Shown: positions 16,097 through 25,663 of the stretch, in pieces
Numbering within the stretch: the stretch's first letter is position 1
How the letters are laid out: the number at the start of each line of letters is the position of its first letter
Assembly: GCA_013697725.1 (NCBI GenBank)
Contig: JACCWI010000050.1
Location: 1-64,000, forward strand
Direction of reading: 5' to 3'
Source of the DNA: Tatlockia sp.
GTDB taxonomy: Bacteria > Pseudomonadota > Gammaproteobacteria > Legionellales > Legionellaceae
Length of the DNA: 64,000 nucleotides
The notes under the pieces: generated by a model
Databases searched by the model: none
What the model was told of the DNA's origin: nothing
Seen by the model: the letters and a program-made list of their open reading frames with translations, nothing else
Translations under genes and position numbers: made by a program

Positions 16097-16848
16097 ATGA
16101 AATTAGATACTTATCTGGATTTATGCACGCAAGTTTATGAGCTAAGCAAACCTTTGCCACCAAAAGATGCCTTTGATTTTTATCTTAGTTATGTAAAAGA
16201 GGCGGCAGGACCTATTTTAGAACCCATGTGCGGAACAGGGCGATTTCTTCTGCCCCTGCTTGCAGCAGGATTTAATATTGAGGGATTTGACGCAAGTGAA
16301 ACGATGTTAAATACCTTGGTTAGCAAAGCAAAGGCTCAAAATCTTAAAGCTGGGGTCTGGCGAGGTTTTTTAGAATCTGCTAAATCAGAAAAAAAATATA
16401 GTTTAATTTTTATACCAGCGGGATCATTTGGACTAATTACGGACTTAGAAGCTATAACAATTTCTTTGCAAGCTATTTACAATCAGTTAGAAAAAAAAGG
16501 CGTATTTATTTTTGAAACAGAGACCTCAAATGCCGCCTCTAAAGACCTAGGGATATGGCGTGGTACGAGATGGCCAAGACCAGATAACAAAATTATCCTG
16601 CTCGCCAACTAACTACGATCGAAGCACCAATTTGCTACTCGATAAGCAAATATGAATTAATTGAGTCAAACCGTATTGTTCAAACAGAAGTCGAAGACTA
16701 TAAAATTCGTTTGTACGATGATACCTCTTTATTACTCAACCTTTTACGTGATCTAGGATTTAAAGAGCTTAAATTGGTTAAAGCATTTAATAGAACTGCC
16801 TCTCCTGATAAAGACGATGAAACTATTCTCTATGAGTGCAGAAAATAA
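16097..16848 (+). pseudogene. class I SAM-dependent methyltransferase with a frameshift
   Basis: The first frame (16097-16612) has the SAM site EPMCGTGRFLLPLLAAGFNIEGFDAS and runs to RWPRPDNKIILL, then ends at TAA. From about 16609 the -1 frame continues without break as SISKYELIESNRIVQTEVEDYK and LLNLLRDLGFKELKLV to TAA 16846-16848, which is the usual C-terminal half of this family. A single indel near 16600 therefore splits one gene of about 250 codons. It could be a recent mutation or a sequencing error. Confidence 0.75.
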
Positions 16849-17037
16849 GGTTATAATTATGTTCTCTGTCTCTAGATTAAACACCTTAGAGAGTTAATAC
16901 CCTTAGAACTTAATTTAAATGAGTTCAAGCTCAAACTGGTAATTGTTTAAAAAGCACAATAAATATGAAATAAACATCCACTAAAACCTCTTTATGTGTC
17001 ATAATTACACAACTTAAAAACTTTTTGACCTAAAAAA

Positions 17038-18822
17038 ATGAAAAAAACACAGCAATCACTATTCCAATTTATCCTTAATATTGTTAAACCCTATAAAGGT
17101 TATCTCGTTATTTTTACCTGCATAGCCTTGTTTTGGGCTGTGATAAACACACTTCTTCCCTATGTTCTAAAAATTATCATAGATAATGTAGCTGGCTTTC
17201 AAGGAAATAAAGCTCAAGTATTTAGCACTATTCAACCCTATATTTTTTTATATATATTTTTGTGGATTATTTTATGTCTAAGTATGCGTCTCCTAGACTG
17301 GGCAAAACTTAAGTTATTCCCCAGCCTCAGGCAAGACACTATGGCAGAAATGTTTGCCTATCTAAATCAGCATTCTCATCGTTATTTCCAAAATAATTTT
17401 GCGGGAAGTTTGACTAACAAAATTTCGGACATGCAAGGAGGAATTGTTGATATTCTTACAATCATTGATGATGGCTATGCCCAACTATTGGGATTAGCCA
17501 TCGCAATCACTACTTTGTTATTAATTCATCCTTTCTTTGCATTTATACTGTTAGGGTGGGTGATTGTGTTTCTTGCTATAACCTTTTTATTTTTGAAATC
17601 GATCCAAACTCGTTCTTTTTTATTCGCAGAAGCGCGATCTAATTTAATTGGAAAAATGGTGGATAGCATCGGTAATATTGTCAATATTCGCTTGTTTGCC
17701 AACCATCGCTATGAAAACGAATATATAACTAACGCAATTGCTGACACGGTAGAAAAAGACAGGAACATGTTAGCTAAAATCATCCAGATGCGCATAGGAT
17801 GGGATATCAGTATTGTGGCCTTACTAGGCATTAATCTTTGGATGCTGGGGAAAATGTACAGTGAAGGATTAGTAACTGTTGGTGATTTTAGTTTTATTAT
17901 TACCCTCTCCATTAGCATTCTGTGGAACCTGTGGTTTATGGCAGGACAGTTTGTTTCATTCACAGAGCAGATAGGTAAATGTAGACAAGCACTTTCTATC
18001 ATTAATGCAGCCCATGACATTGTTGATATTGAAGGCGCTAAACCGTTGGTGGTTACTCAGGGCGAAATTCAATTTAAAGACGTAAACTTTCATTATGGTG
18101 AGGGTGCTCAATTATTCCAAAATAAAAATATTCTCATTCATGCGGGTGAAAAAATTGGGTTGGTTGGACTATCTGGTAGTGGTAAAAGCAGTTTTGTAAA
18201 TCTTATTTTAAGATTGTTTGAAGTGGAATCTGGTCAAATAACTATAGATAATCAAAACATTAACCAGATAACTCAGAACTCTTTACGAAAAAATATAGCC
18301 TTAATTCCACAAGATATTTCTTTGTTTCATAGAACCTTGATGGAAAATATCCGCTATGGCTCTCCGGATGCAACGGATGCCGAGGTCATTGATGCATCCA
18401 AAATTGCACATTGTCATGAGTTTATTAGCCAACTTAATGAGAGATATCATTCAATGGTCGGTGAGCGTGGCATAAAATTATCCGGTGGGCAACGTCAGCG
18501 AATTGCTATTGCACGAGCTCTGCTAAAAAACGCCCCTATTCTTATTTTGGATGAAGCGACTTCTGCGCTGGACTCGGTAACTGAAAAATATATTCAAGAT
18601 GCCTTTCATCATTTGATGCATGGCAAAACTACTATCGTAATTGCGCATCGTCTATCAACTCTTTCTGAAATGGATAGAATCCTGGTCTTTGATAAAGGCC
18701 AGATTATTGAAGACGGTACGCATAAAGATTTAATCAACCTTAATAAGCATTATGCCAAAATGTGGCGGATGCAAGCAGGTGGCTTTCTTCCTGAATTTTT
18801 AGGAAATAAAGAAACTGAATAA
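17038..18822 (+). CDS. ABC exporter, fused membrane and ATPase domains
   Basis: The 594-residue half-transporter has six membrane segments in residues 20-310 and a C-terminal ATPase. The ATPase has Walker A GLSGSGKS (near 380), the Q-loop IPQDISLF, the signature LSGGQRQRIAIARALL, Walker B ILILDEATSALDS and the switch His in VIAHRLST. It belongs to the MsbA/lipid or multidrug type I exporter group and works as a dimer in the inner membrane, moving lipids, peptides or drugs outwards. An ABM-domain gene starts 13 bases after its stop and is probably cotranscribed. Substrate unknown. Confidence 0.85.
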   Translation: MKKTQQSLFQFILNIVKPYKGYLVIFTCIALFWAVINTLLPYVLKIIIDNVAGFQGNKAQVFSTIQPYIFLYIFLWIILCLSMRLLDWAKLKLFPSLRQDTMAEMFAYLNQHSHRYFQNNFAGSLTNKISDMQGGIVDILTIIDDGYAQLLGLAIAITTLLLIHPFFAFILLGWVIVFLAITFLFLKSIQTRSFLFAEARSNLIGKMVDSIGNIVNIRLFANHRYENEYITNAIADTVEKDRNMLAKIIQMRIGWDISIVALLGINLWMLGKMYSEGLVTVGDFSFIITLSISILWNLWFMAGQFVSFTEQIGKCRQALSIINAAHDIVDIEGAKPLVVTQGEIQFKDVNFHYGEGAQLFQNKNILIHAGEKIGLVGLSGSGKSSFVNLILRLFEVESGQITIDNQNINQITQNSLRKNIALIPQDISLFHRTLMENIRYGSPDATDAEVIDASKIAHCHEFISQLNERYHSMVGERGIKLSGGQRQRIAIARALLKNAPILILDEATSALDSVTEKYIQDAFHHLMHGKTTIVIAHRLSTLSEMDRILVFDKGQIIEDGTHKDLINLNKHYAKMWRMQAGGFLPEFLGNKETE

Positions 18823-18835
18823 TGGAAATTTAATT

Positions 18836-19171
18836 ATGTTCGCAGTTATCTATAAATTTAAATTACAAGCCCATCAAGAAGAGCTCTATCAATCTCATTG
18901 GCATAAAGTTGCCCGCTTTTTTATTGAAAATCGAGGTGCAATAGGCTCCTGCTTACATAAAGGTGAAAATGGATTGTGGGTTGCTTATTCTCGATGGCCT
19001 GATAAAGCCATGCGAGACGCTTCTTGGCCTGGAGAAGCGTCTCCCGCTAAGGACTTTCCAGAAGAGTTATCTAACTCAATTAAAATAATGCAAGCAATTA
19101 AACAGGAAAACAAAAATTGGGATAATTACTATGAAGAGCTTTGTCTCGATATAGTGAACGATTTATTATGA
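18836..19171 (+). CDS. antibiotic biosynthesis monooxygenase (ABM)-like domain protein
   Basis: This 111-residue protein has a ferredoxin-like ABM fold pattern: FAVIYKFKLQAHQEELYQSHW, a GAIGSCLHKGENGLWVAYSRWPD strand pair, and a C-terminal helix. Conserved features are the beta strand opening and the W-P/S-R-W pair. ABM proteins are small cofactor-free oxygenases, haem-degrading enzymes or just dimeric binding proteins. It lies 13 bases after the ABC exporter gene, so a shared role, for example detoxification, is possible but unproven. Confidence 0.6.
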   Translation: MFAVIYKFKLQAHQEELYQSHWHKVARFFIENRGAIGSCLHKGENGLWVAYSRWPDKAMRDASWPGEASPAKDFPEELSNSIKIMQAIKQENKNWDNYYEELCLDIVNDLL

Positions 19172-19402
19172 TTAGATCTCACTTACCCTAAGTAACACAA
19201 GGCTTGTCCAGGACTAGCCTACTAATACCAAATTACCTTAATGTTATGCTGACCTAGCTAATTTATAAAAAAACATAAACAGGAATTAACTGCTGTTCAA
19301 GATAACGGCGAGCATTGAATAGACCAAATCAGCCTAGACTTCAAAGTCGAGTCAATTCAGGCTAAGATGAGCTATATTACAGCAAATGTGAATGAGATAT
19401 TA

Positions 19403-20044
19403 ATGCCGAATCTTAGCCTGGTTGAAAAATTGGTTTGCGAAATCGATCTTGCCTTGCGTACTCTAGCTCCGCCAAAACAAAGGTCTACTGCTCGCCAATC
19501 CCCCGGTGAAACGCATAAAGAATCAGTGCTTGATGCCAATGAAAAACGTCATATTGCTGGCCTAATGCGCGTTAATCATTCGGGTGAAGTTTGTGCTCAA
19601 GCTCTTTATCAAGGCCAAGCGCTAACTGCTGAACTTGCCGAAATCAAAGCTAAAATGGCAGATGCTGCTGCCGAAGAAGTTGACCATTTAGCCTGGTGTG
19701 AGCAGCGTTTAACCGAATTAGACAGTCAGCCTAGCATCTTAAATCCTTTTTGGTATTTAGGCTCTTTTCTTTTGGGAGCGTTGGCAGGATGCGCGGGCGA
19801 TCGCTTAAGTTTGGGGTTTGTTGCCGAAACTGAACATCAGGTTAGCGCTCATTTGCAGAAACATTTAGCCAAATTACCAAATCAAGATCAAAAATCAAAA
19901 GCTATCCTGGAACAAATGCAAGAAGACGAAGCCCATCATGCCCATGTTGCTATGGATGCTGGCGCTGTAGAGTTACCGCTTCTTGTAAAAAAATTAATGC
20001 GAGGAGTATCAAAATTGATGACTTATTCTAGTTACCACCTTTAG
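19403..20044 (+). CDS. coq7: demethoxyubiquinone hydroxylase
   Basis: Coq7 hydroxylates 2-polyprenyl-3-methyl-6-methoxy-1,4-benzoquinone, the penultimate step of ubiquinone synthesis, with a ferritin-like di-iron centre at the inner membrane. Iron ligands are visible in RVNHSGEVCAQAL, AAAEEVDHLAWCE, FVAETEHQVSAH and MQEDEAHHAHVA. A hydrophobic patch lies in the middle. I favour the ATG at 19403 (213 residues), because it matches the N-terminus length seen in Pseudomonas Coq7; an in-frame ATG at 19367 would add 12 residues and has an AGG upstream. The next gene starts 3 bases after its stop. Confidence 0.9.
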   Translation: MPNLSLVEKLVCEIDLALRTLAPPKQRSTARQSPGETHKESVLDANEKRHIAGLMRVNHSGEVCAQALYQGQALTAELAEIKAKMADAAAEEVDHLAWCEQRLTELDSQPSILNPFWYLGSFLLGALAGCAGDRLSLGFVAETEHQVSAHLQKHLAKLPNQDQKSKAILEQMQEDEAHHAHVAMDAGAVELPLLVKKLMRGVSKLMTYSSYHL

Positions 20045-20046
20045 TA

Positions 20047-21369
20047 ATGAGAAACCTTCTCTGGATTTTGGCGGCTTTTGGCCTTGTATTGCTCAATGCT
20101 TTTTTTGTTGCTGCTGAATTTGCAATGGTAAAATTACGCTTTACCCGTGTTTCACTTATCAAAGAAGAATATCCTTGGCGAGGCAGAATTTTGGCGCGAG
20201 TGCATCAGAATCTCGATGCCTATTTATCAGCCTGTCAATTAGGTATTACGCTCGCGTCATTGGCTTTAGGATGGATTGGGGAGCCTGCTTTTACCGTTAT
20301 ATTAAGCCCTGTTTTAGCTAAAACCGGTCTTGATAATCCGGGCTTGATTAGTTTCATCTCGGTTATTATTGCCTTTTCACTGTTATCTTTTCTACACATT
20401 GTTATCGGTGAACTAATGCCTAAGTCGCTGGCCATCCGTCAAAGCGAGCAAGTTTCACTTTGGACGGCAGCTCCTTTGTATTTATTTTATTGGCTAATGT
20501 ATCCCATCATTTGGGTTCTCAATACCTGTTCAAATTTTTTACTTAAAATTTTTGGTTTGGATGTAATCCATCCGGGTGAACAATACCATTCGAGTGAAGA
20601 AATCAAACTTATCTTACGCTCTAGCCAATTGCATGGCGAATTAACACAACAAGAAAGCAGTATACTTGCTCATACCCTGGAGCTCGGGGATCTTGAAATT
20701 AGTGATATTATGCGTTCTTACGATGATATGACGATGATATCTAATCCTATTTCAAGCGATGAGTTAATCGAAATTCTAAACCATTATCGTTTTAGCCGAT
20801 ATCCAGTTTATGATCACATTAAAAAGGAAATAATTGGCATATTGCACGTAAAAGATTTACAACCCCTTCTCCATGAGGTCAAAGGTAATAGAGAGCTTTC
20901 CCTTGATAATCTGATTCGTCCTGTACCCAAAATTTCTTCTCGACTGCCAGCTTTGTCTCTTTTGCGCCAGTTTCAAGGTGGAATGCCCCATTTTGCTTTG
21001 GTTTATGGACGTCAAGGTGCGATTGTGGGCTTTGTTACCTTAGACAATCTTTTGCATTTGGTAATTGGTGTTATTAAAGATGAGTTCCATAAAACTCACG
21101 AAGCCTGGCTAGCTCACAATGATGGCAGTATAACCGTACAAGGTGATTGCCCGCTTCATGCGCTTGAACGCGCCCTGGATCGTGAATTAACCTTTGATTT
21201 TGATAAAGAGGATAAGGTAACCACCATCGCCGGTCTTATTTTACATACGCAAGGCTCTGTCCCTAAAGTAGGAACAACCCTTTATTTTCCTGATTTCTCT
21301 GCGACGATTGAACGCATTAAAGGAGCGCGCATAAAGCAGGTCAGGATTCGTCCTCTGGAAAACCCATGA
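20047..21369 (+). CDS. CNNM/CorC-HlyC family membrane protein
   Basis: The 440-residue protein has an N-terminal DUF21/CNNM membrane domain with about four helices (residues 1-170), two CBS repeats near 210-330 (DIMRSYDDMTMI, then RFSRYPVYDH and GIVGFVTLDNLLHLV), and a C-terminal CorC_HlyC domain (residues 350-435, DFDKEDKVTTIAGLI). Homologues act in magnesium or cobalt homeostasis; older names call them hemolysins. It starts 3 bases after the coq7 stop, so the two share a transcript, probably by chance of packing. A CCCATGA hairpin covers its stop codon. Confidence 0.8.
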   Translation: MRNLLWILAAFGLVLLNAFFVAAEFAMVKLRFTRVSLIKEEYPWRGRILARVHQNLDAYLSACQLGITLASLALGWIGEPAFTVILSPVLAKTGLDNPGLISFISVIIAFSLLSFLHIVIGELMPKSLAIRQSEQVSLWTAAPLYLFYWLMYPIIWVLNTCSNFLLKIFGLDVIHPGEQYHSSEEIKLILRSSQLHGELTQQESSILAHTLELGDLEISDIMRSYDDMTMISNPISSDELIEILNHYRFSRYPVYDHIKKEIIGILHVKDLQPLLHEVKGNRELSLDNLIRPVPKISSRLPALSLLRQFQGGMPHFALVYGRQGAIVGFVTLDNLLHLVIGVIKDEFHKTHEAWLAHNDGSITVQGDCPLHALERALDRELTFDFDKEDKVTTIAGLILHTQGSVPKVGTTLYFPDFSATIERIKGARIKQVRIRPLENP

Positions 21370-21410
21370 TTTTTCATGGGTAAATTTTGAAGCCTTTATA
21401 AGGATAAAAA

Positions 21411-22403
21411 ATGGATTCAGGCACATTCTTTATTATATTTGTTATTTTTGTTGCCTTTGCTTTTGATTTTATTAATGGTTTTCACGACGCCGCCAATTCA
21501 ATTGCAACCATTGTAACTACAGGTGTTTTAACTCCACGCCAAGCTGTATTATGGGCAGCATTTTTTAATTTAATCGCCTTTATGGTGTTTAATCTAATGG
21601 TGGCCAAAACTATTGGCAGCGGATTAATTGACATATCTGTAGTTGATCCCCAGCTTATTTTTTCAGCTTTAATAGGCGCCATTTTTTGGAATTTAGTAAC
21701 TTGGTATTATGGCCTTCCCTCCAGTTCATCTCATGCCCTTATTGGAGGCCTTGCCGGGGCAGCTCTAGCTAGTTCAGGGATAGATGCTCTTATACCCTCG
21801 GGCTTTATCAAAGTTGCCATAGGCATCTTTGTCACGCCCACTGTCGCTATTTTAATTGGCTTTGTTTTAACTTATTTATTTAATCTCTTACACAAAAAGT
21901 ATTCAGAAAAAACATTGACTAAAGTATTCAACAGTTTCCAATTGCTCTCCTCAGCTTTTTTAAGCCTTACTCATGGCGGTAATGATGCGCAAAAAACGAT
22001 GGGAATTATTGCGGTCTTGCTCTTTTCCTCCAATCTAATTGGCGATAAATTCCATATCCCTTTCTGGGTAATTATTTCTTGTCAAATTGTAATTAGCCTA
22101 GGCACATTGGTAGGTGGCTGGCGCATTGTGCATACGCTTGGCTCTAAAATAACCGAACTTAACTCCATGCGTGGCTCTGCCGCGGAAGCAGGTGCTGCAG
22201 TAATGATTTTTTTAGCCACCGAGCAGGGTATTCCCGTTTCAACAACACATACCGTTACAGGCGCAATCGCAGGTGTGGGTTTGTACAACGGTTTAAAAAG
22301 CAGGCATTGGCTCGTACTAAGACGCATATTTCTCTCTTGGCTTTTAACTATTCCAGCAGCAGGACTAGTTTCTGCGGCGATGAGGCTAAGTTTGCCTCAA
22401 TAA
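21411..22403 (+). CDS. inorganic phosphate transporter, PiT family
   Basis: The 330-residue membrane protein carries both PiT signatures: FINGFHDAANSIATIV at the start and LTHGGNDAQKTMGIIAVLLF near residue 190. GLPSSSSHALIGGLAG in the first half and PVSTTHTVTGAIAGVG in the second complete the inverted duplication. About ten membrane helices are evident. It imports phosphate as a metal-phosphate complex driven by the proton gradient. Length is shorter than E. coli PitA (about 500) because it lacks the large central loop. It converges on the amino-acid permease gene, 5 bases away. Confidence 0.85.
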   Translation: MDSGTFFIIFVIFVAFAFDFINGFHDAANSIATIVTTGVLTPRQAVLWAAFFNLIAFMVFNLMVAKTIGSGLIDISVVDPQLIFSALIGAIFWNLVTWYYGLPSSSSHALIGGLAGAALASSGIDALIPSGFIKVAIGIFVTPTVAILIGFVLTYLFNLLHKKYSEKTLTKVFNSFQLLSSAFLSLTHGGNDAQKTMGIIAVLLFSSNLIGDKFHIPFWVIISCQIVISLGTLVGGWRIVHTLGSKITELNSMRGSAAEAGAAVMIFLATEQGIPVSTTHTVTGAIAGVGLYNGLKSRHWLVLRRIFLSWLLTIPAAGLVSAAMRLSLPQ

Positions 22404-22408
22404 GCCAT

Positions 22409-23788
22409 TTAAACACTTTTATTTAATCCACTGTGGTTACGGCTATATAAGAAATAAACCACTATTCCTATTGCCATCCAGATTATAAAGCGAAGAATAG
22501 TAACTAAAGGTAAATGACAAATTAAATAAGCACAGATAAGCGCACCAATAGCTGGAATTGCCGGCATCAAAGGGGTTTTAAAAGGGCGGGGTAAATTTGG
22601 TTGGGTGTATCGTAGAATAATGACCCCTAAACAAACAATAATAAAAGCAAACAAAGTTCCAATATTTACCAATTCAGCTAGTTCATGCATGGGAATAAAG
22701 CCTGATAAAATTGCCATCACCAAGCCGCAACTACTTATGATTCGCACGGGAGTTTTAGTCGACGAATTGATAACAGCAAAATAAGGCGGTAATAAGCCGT
22801 CACGTGACATGGCAAGAAAAATGCGGCTTAATCCATAAAAAAGCACCAACATTACCGTAGTTAAACCCGCTATTGCACCAATACCTACCATTGCTGCAGC
22901 AAATTTGTAGCCTAAAGTAAGTAATACATGACTGATAGGCGAGGAGACATTAAGGCTGGAGTATGGTGCAATCCCGGTCAGTAAACCTGCTACTAATATG
23001 TATAAAAAAGTGCATATCAGTAAAGAACCGATTATTCCTATTGGCAAATCGCGCTGAGGATTCACTGCTTCATCCGCTGCAGTTGAAACGGCATCAAAGC
23101 CAATATAGGCAAAAAATATCATTGAAGCCCCTTCGATTGTCCCCTGCCAGCCAAACGGCATAAAAGGAGTCCAGTATTCGGGTTTAACTTCAGTAGAAGC
23201 TATACTTATGAAAAGAACAATAACTGAAATTTTTACAAGCACCATTAAATTATTAACGCGTGAACTCGACTTAACGCCATAGATAAGTAAAGCCGCTAAA
23301 AAAAGGATAATTAAAAAAGCAGAAAGATTGAAAAAGCCTCCCTCGCCTATACCGTGGTGCAAAAAGAGGGGCATATGAATTTTTAAGGATAATAAAAAAT
23401 CATTGAAATAACTCGACCAGCCAACCGAAACAGCAGACACCGATATGGAGTATTCCAGTAAAAGATCCCAACCTACAATCCAGGCAATCAGCTCGCCAAA
23501 ACCCGCATAAGCATAGCCATAAGCAGAGCCACACCCACCTATGGATGCCGCGAGTTCAGCATAAGCTAGAGCAGAAAAGGCACAGGCAAAACCGGCAATT
23601 ATGTAGGAGATAATAATCGCAGGCCCAGCATCAGTAGCAGCCACAATGCCGGTCAGTACGAAAATTCCCGCCCCCACAATCGCACCGATACCCAGTAGCA
23701 GTAAATCAAAGGCTGATAAACATTGCACCAAACCCGAATTAATTCCAGCTCCATCTACCGCTTTTTTGCGCATCAAATCCATCGACAT
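22409..23788 (-). CDS. amino-acid permease, APC superfamily
   Basis: The 459-residue protein has twelve predicted membrane helices and the APC opening LLLGIGAIVGAGIFVLTGIVAATDAGPAI in helix 1. MIFFAYIGFDAVSTAADEAVNPQRDLPIGI in helix 6 and FYGLSRIFLAMSRDGLLPP complete the cationic-amino-acid-transporter (CAT/YfnA) pattern. It probably imports amino acids with protons; which ones is unknown. Legionella live on host amino acids and carry many such permeases. It is on its own, convergent with the phosphate transporter. Confidence 0.8.
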   Translation of the reverse strand: MSMDLMRKKAVDGAGINSGLVQCLSAFDLLLLGIGAIVGAGIFVLTGIVAATDAGPAIIISYIIAGFACAFSALAYAELAASIGGCGSAYGYAYAGFGELIAWIVGWDLLLEYSISVSAVSVGWSSYFNDFLLSLKIHMPLFLHHGIGEGGFFNLSAFLIILFLAALLIYGVKSSSRVNNLMVLVKISVIVLFISIASTEVKPEYWTPFMPFGWQGTIEGASMIFFAYIGFDAVSTAADEAVNPQRDLPIGIIGSLLICTFLYILVAGLLTGIAPYSSLNVSSPISHVLLTLGYKFAAAMVGIGAIAGLTTVMLVLFYGLSRIFLAMSRDGLLPPYFAVINSSTKTPVRIISSCGLVMAILSGFIPMHELAELVNIGTLFAFIIVCLGVIILRYTQPNLPRPFKTPLMPAIPAIGALICAYLICHLPLVTILRFIIWMAIGIVVYFLYSRNHSGLNKSV

Positions 23789-23914
23789 GCTCCTTGCTTT
23801 GCATTTAAGAACTGTAGCATTAAAATAAGGCGCGAGGCCAGTCTTGCTATTTAAAGCCAGGTTAGAAGCTAACTAGCTCGCAGATCCGATAACTAATTTT
23901 TTTCAAGGACAAAA

Positions 23915-24484
23915 ATGGAAAGATGTAGTTGGTGTCTTAAAGACCCACTTTATGTAGCTTATCACGATGAAGAATGGGGTATTCCTGTTAGAAATCGTGA
24001 AAAATTATTTGAAATGTTAATCCTCGAAACCATGCAAGCTGGGTTAAGCTGGTTTACCGTGCTAAAAAAGAGAGAAGCAATGCGAGAGGCGTTTTTTCAA
24101 TTTTCGCCAGAACGCTTAGCTAATTTGAACGAAAAAGATTTTGAGCTCCTACTTAGCAACGACAAAATCATTCGTAACCGCCTTAAAATTAAAGCCCTTC
24201 AAACCAATGCTAAAAGTTTTTTACGTATTGATTCTCAAGAAAATAGTATCGATTATTTTTGGCAATTTACGGGAGGAAAAGTTGTACAGAATCATAGAAA
24301 AACGCTAACAGAGATTCCTGCTCTAACCGCTGAATCTACGGCCATGGCTAAGCAGTTAAAAAAGGATGGTTTTGCCTTTCTGGGCCCAACCACATGCTAT
24401 GCTTTTATGCAGGCCGTAGGTATGGTTAATGACCATGTACAGGGCTGTTTCCGGTTGGAAAATTCAAAATTATCTAGATCATAG
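23915..24484 (+). CDS. tag: DNA-3-methyladenine glycosylase I
   Basis: The 189-residue enzyme removes 3-methyladenine from alkylated DNA. It has the Tag zinc-binding Cys/His set, with RCSWC at the N-terminus and CxxxHxxxC-like residues near the end (MVNDHVQGCF). DPLYVAYHDEEWGIP and LILETMQAGLSWFTVLKKR, including the conserved E and W, follow. FLGPTTCYAFMQAVGMV closes the helix-hairpin-helix domain. Length is normal. A single gene between a permease and a small secreted protein gene. Confidence 0.9.
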   Translation: MERCSWCLKDPLYVAYHDEEWGIPVRNREKLFEMLILETMQAGLSWFTVLKKREAMREAFFQFSPERLANLNEKDFELLLSNDKIIRNRLKIKALQTNAKSFLRIDSQENSIDYFWQFTGGKVVQNHRKTLTEIPALTAESTAMAKQLKKDGFAFLGPTTCYAFMQAVGMVNDHVQGCFRLENSKLSRS

Positions 24485-24558
24485 CGAAATATTTCTGGTT
24501 ACTCTGCCAATAAAAATGACTATACTTTAAAAATAATAGAATAATGGAAGCTTCGATT

Positions 24559-24882
24559 ATGCGTGTGAAATTTAGCCGGTTTTTCATTCTTTTTACCTTT
24601 ATAACTATTAGTTTTTCAAGTTTCGCTGAAAAAATTCTTCTTACTGGCAGGCCTGTTATTCTTATACCAGAACTAAATTATTATCGTTTCCCAAACACTT
24701 ATTCTCCATTTACTAACTATCATTTTGTAAATATTTCTGGCGATAATCGAGTTTGTTTTATCAAGGATCAACCACAGCTGGACTCCCTTGATTTATTGCG
24801 TATTTTTATCATTCGCGACAATAAAAAGTTTCTATGGTATTGCTATCGTTATAATTCTAATTTTTTTACTATAGATTATTAA
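24559..24882 (+). CDS. small secreted or periplasmic protein, unknown
   Basis: From ATG 24559 the 107-residue product has a signal peptide (FSRFFILFTFITISFSSFA, then EKILL). The mature part is about 85 residues rich in aromatic and Asn residues and has two Cys. I recognise no family. An in-frame ATG 15 bases upstream (24544) would extend the n-region. It ends 15 bases before the crcB start, so it may be cotranscribed with the fluoride genes. Confidence 0.5.
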   Translation: MRVKFSRFFILFTFITISFSSFAEKILLTGRPVILIPELNYYRFPNTYSPFTNYHFVNISGDNRVCFIKDQPQLDSLDLLRIFIIRDNKKFLWYCYRYNSNFFTIDY

Positions 24883-24897
24883 ATTTAGGAAGAAACC

Positions 24898-25272
24898 ATT
24901 AATCAACTAGAGATTTTTTTAGGTGCAGGCTGCGGTGGACTATGTCGCTACTGGCTATCGAATGGAATTTATCTGATCCTGGGTCGAGATTTTCCCTATG
25001 GGACTTTATTTGTTAATGCCAGTGGTTCATTTTTAATGGGTTTCTTTTTCTCTATTCTTTTAGAGCGCTTTGATGGATCAGGCATGCAACTACGCTCTTT
25101 ATTATTAATTGGCTTTTTAGGTGGCTATACAACTTTCTCCTCTTTTTCTATTGAAACCTTTAATCTTTTCGAAAATGGTGCCTGGCTTGCTGCATTTTTA
25201 AATATTATTTTTAGTGTAGCGCTATGCCTCGGTCTAACTTGGCTAGGTGTACTTGGAGGTAGACAATTATGA
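24898..25272 (+). CDS. crcB: fluoride channel CrcB, apparent ATT start
   Basis: CrcB (Fluc) dimers let fluoride leave the cytoplasm. The 124-residue frame includes the essential N-terminal GAGCGGLCRYWLS, then PYGTLFVNASGSFLMGF and GFLGGYTTFSSFSIET, with four membrane helices. No ATG, GTG or TTG exists between the in-frame stop at 24886 and Met 25036, which would delete the first 46 residues and helix 1. AGGA (24887-24890) lies 7 bases before ATT 24898, so I take ATT as the start. It overlaps the DUF190 gene by 4 bases (ATGA). Confidence 0.8.
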   Translation: MNQLEIFLGAGCGGLCRYWLSNGIYLILGRDFPYGTLFVNASGSFLMGFFFSILLERFDGSGMQLRSLLLIGFLGGYTTFSSFSIETFNLFENGAWLAAFLNIIFSVALCLGLTWLGVLGGRQL

Positions 25273-25571
25273 ATACTGTCGATGTCATGTTTGTTAGAGC
25301 TTATCTTACCGAATCCTCACATTTACTTAATAAAATTTTACATTATTTACAGAAGGACGCAGCGATTCGTGGTCTATCTGTTTTTCGTGCGATAAGCGGT
25401 TTTGGTGAAAGTGGGGAACATAGTAGCTCTTTAATTGATCTCTCCTTAAATTTACCTTTAACCATTGAATTCTTTGACAGCAAAGCCAAGGTAGAACCTG
25501 CTTTAGAATACTTAAGCGGTATCATTAAAGCAGAACATCTGGTGTTCTGGGAAGCTAAGACTATTGTCTAA
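25269..25571 (+). CDS. DUF190 family protein, partner of CrcB
   Basis: The 100-residue protein has the DUF190 pattern: VRAYLTESSHLLNKILHYLQ, GLSVFRAISGFGESGEHSSS and LPLTIEFFDSKAKVEPAL. The family is PII-like in fold and is often linked to crcB or fluoride exporters. It overlaps the crcB stop by an ATGA, so the two are translationally coupled. Its likely job is regulation or assistance in fluoride resistance, which is inference from the pairing. Confidence 0.8.
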   Translation: MNTVDVMFVRAYLTESSHLLNKILHYLQKDAAIRGLSVFRAISGFGESGEHSSSLIDLSLNLPLTIEFFDSKAKVEPALEYLSGIIKAEHLVFWEAKTIV

Positions 25572-25663
25572 ATTATGATTTTGAAGATTTAAGTGATTAT
25601 AAATTGCCAGCCCCAGGAAGAGATGTTAGATTTTATTTAGAACCCAATTCAGGACGGAACGAC

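Noticed and set aside
21361..21385. CCCATGA...TCATGGG hairpin at the CorC-like gene stop
   Set aside because: Short stem and no T run; the downstream phosphate transporter may be cotranscribed, so I did not call it a terminator.
25571..25663. Open frame without a start between the DUF190 and Mpo1-like genes
   Set aside because: Reads protein-like (YKLPAPGRDVRFYLEPN), but has no start codon or ribosome binding site better than GTG 25664.
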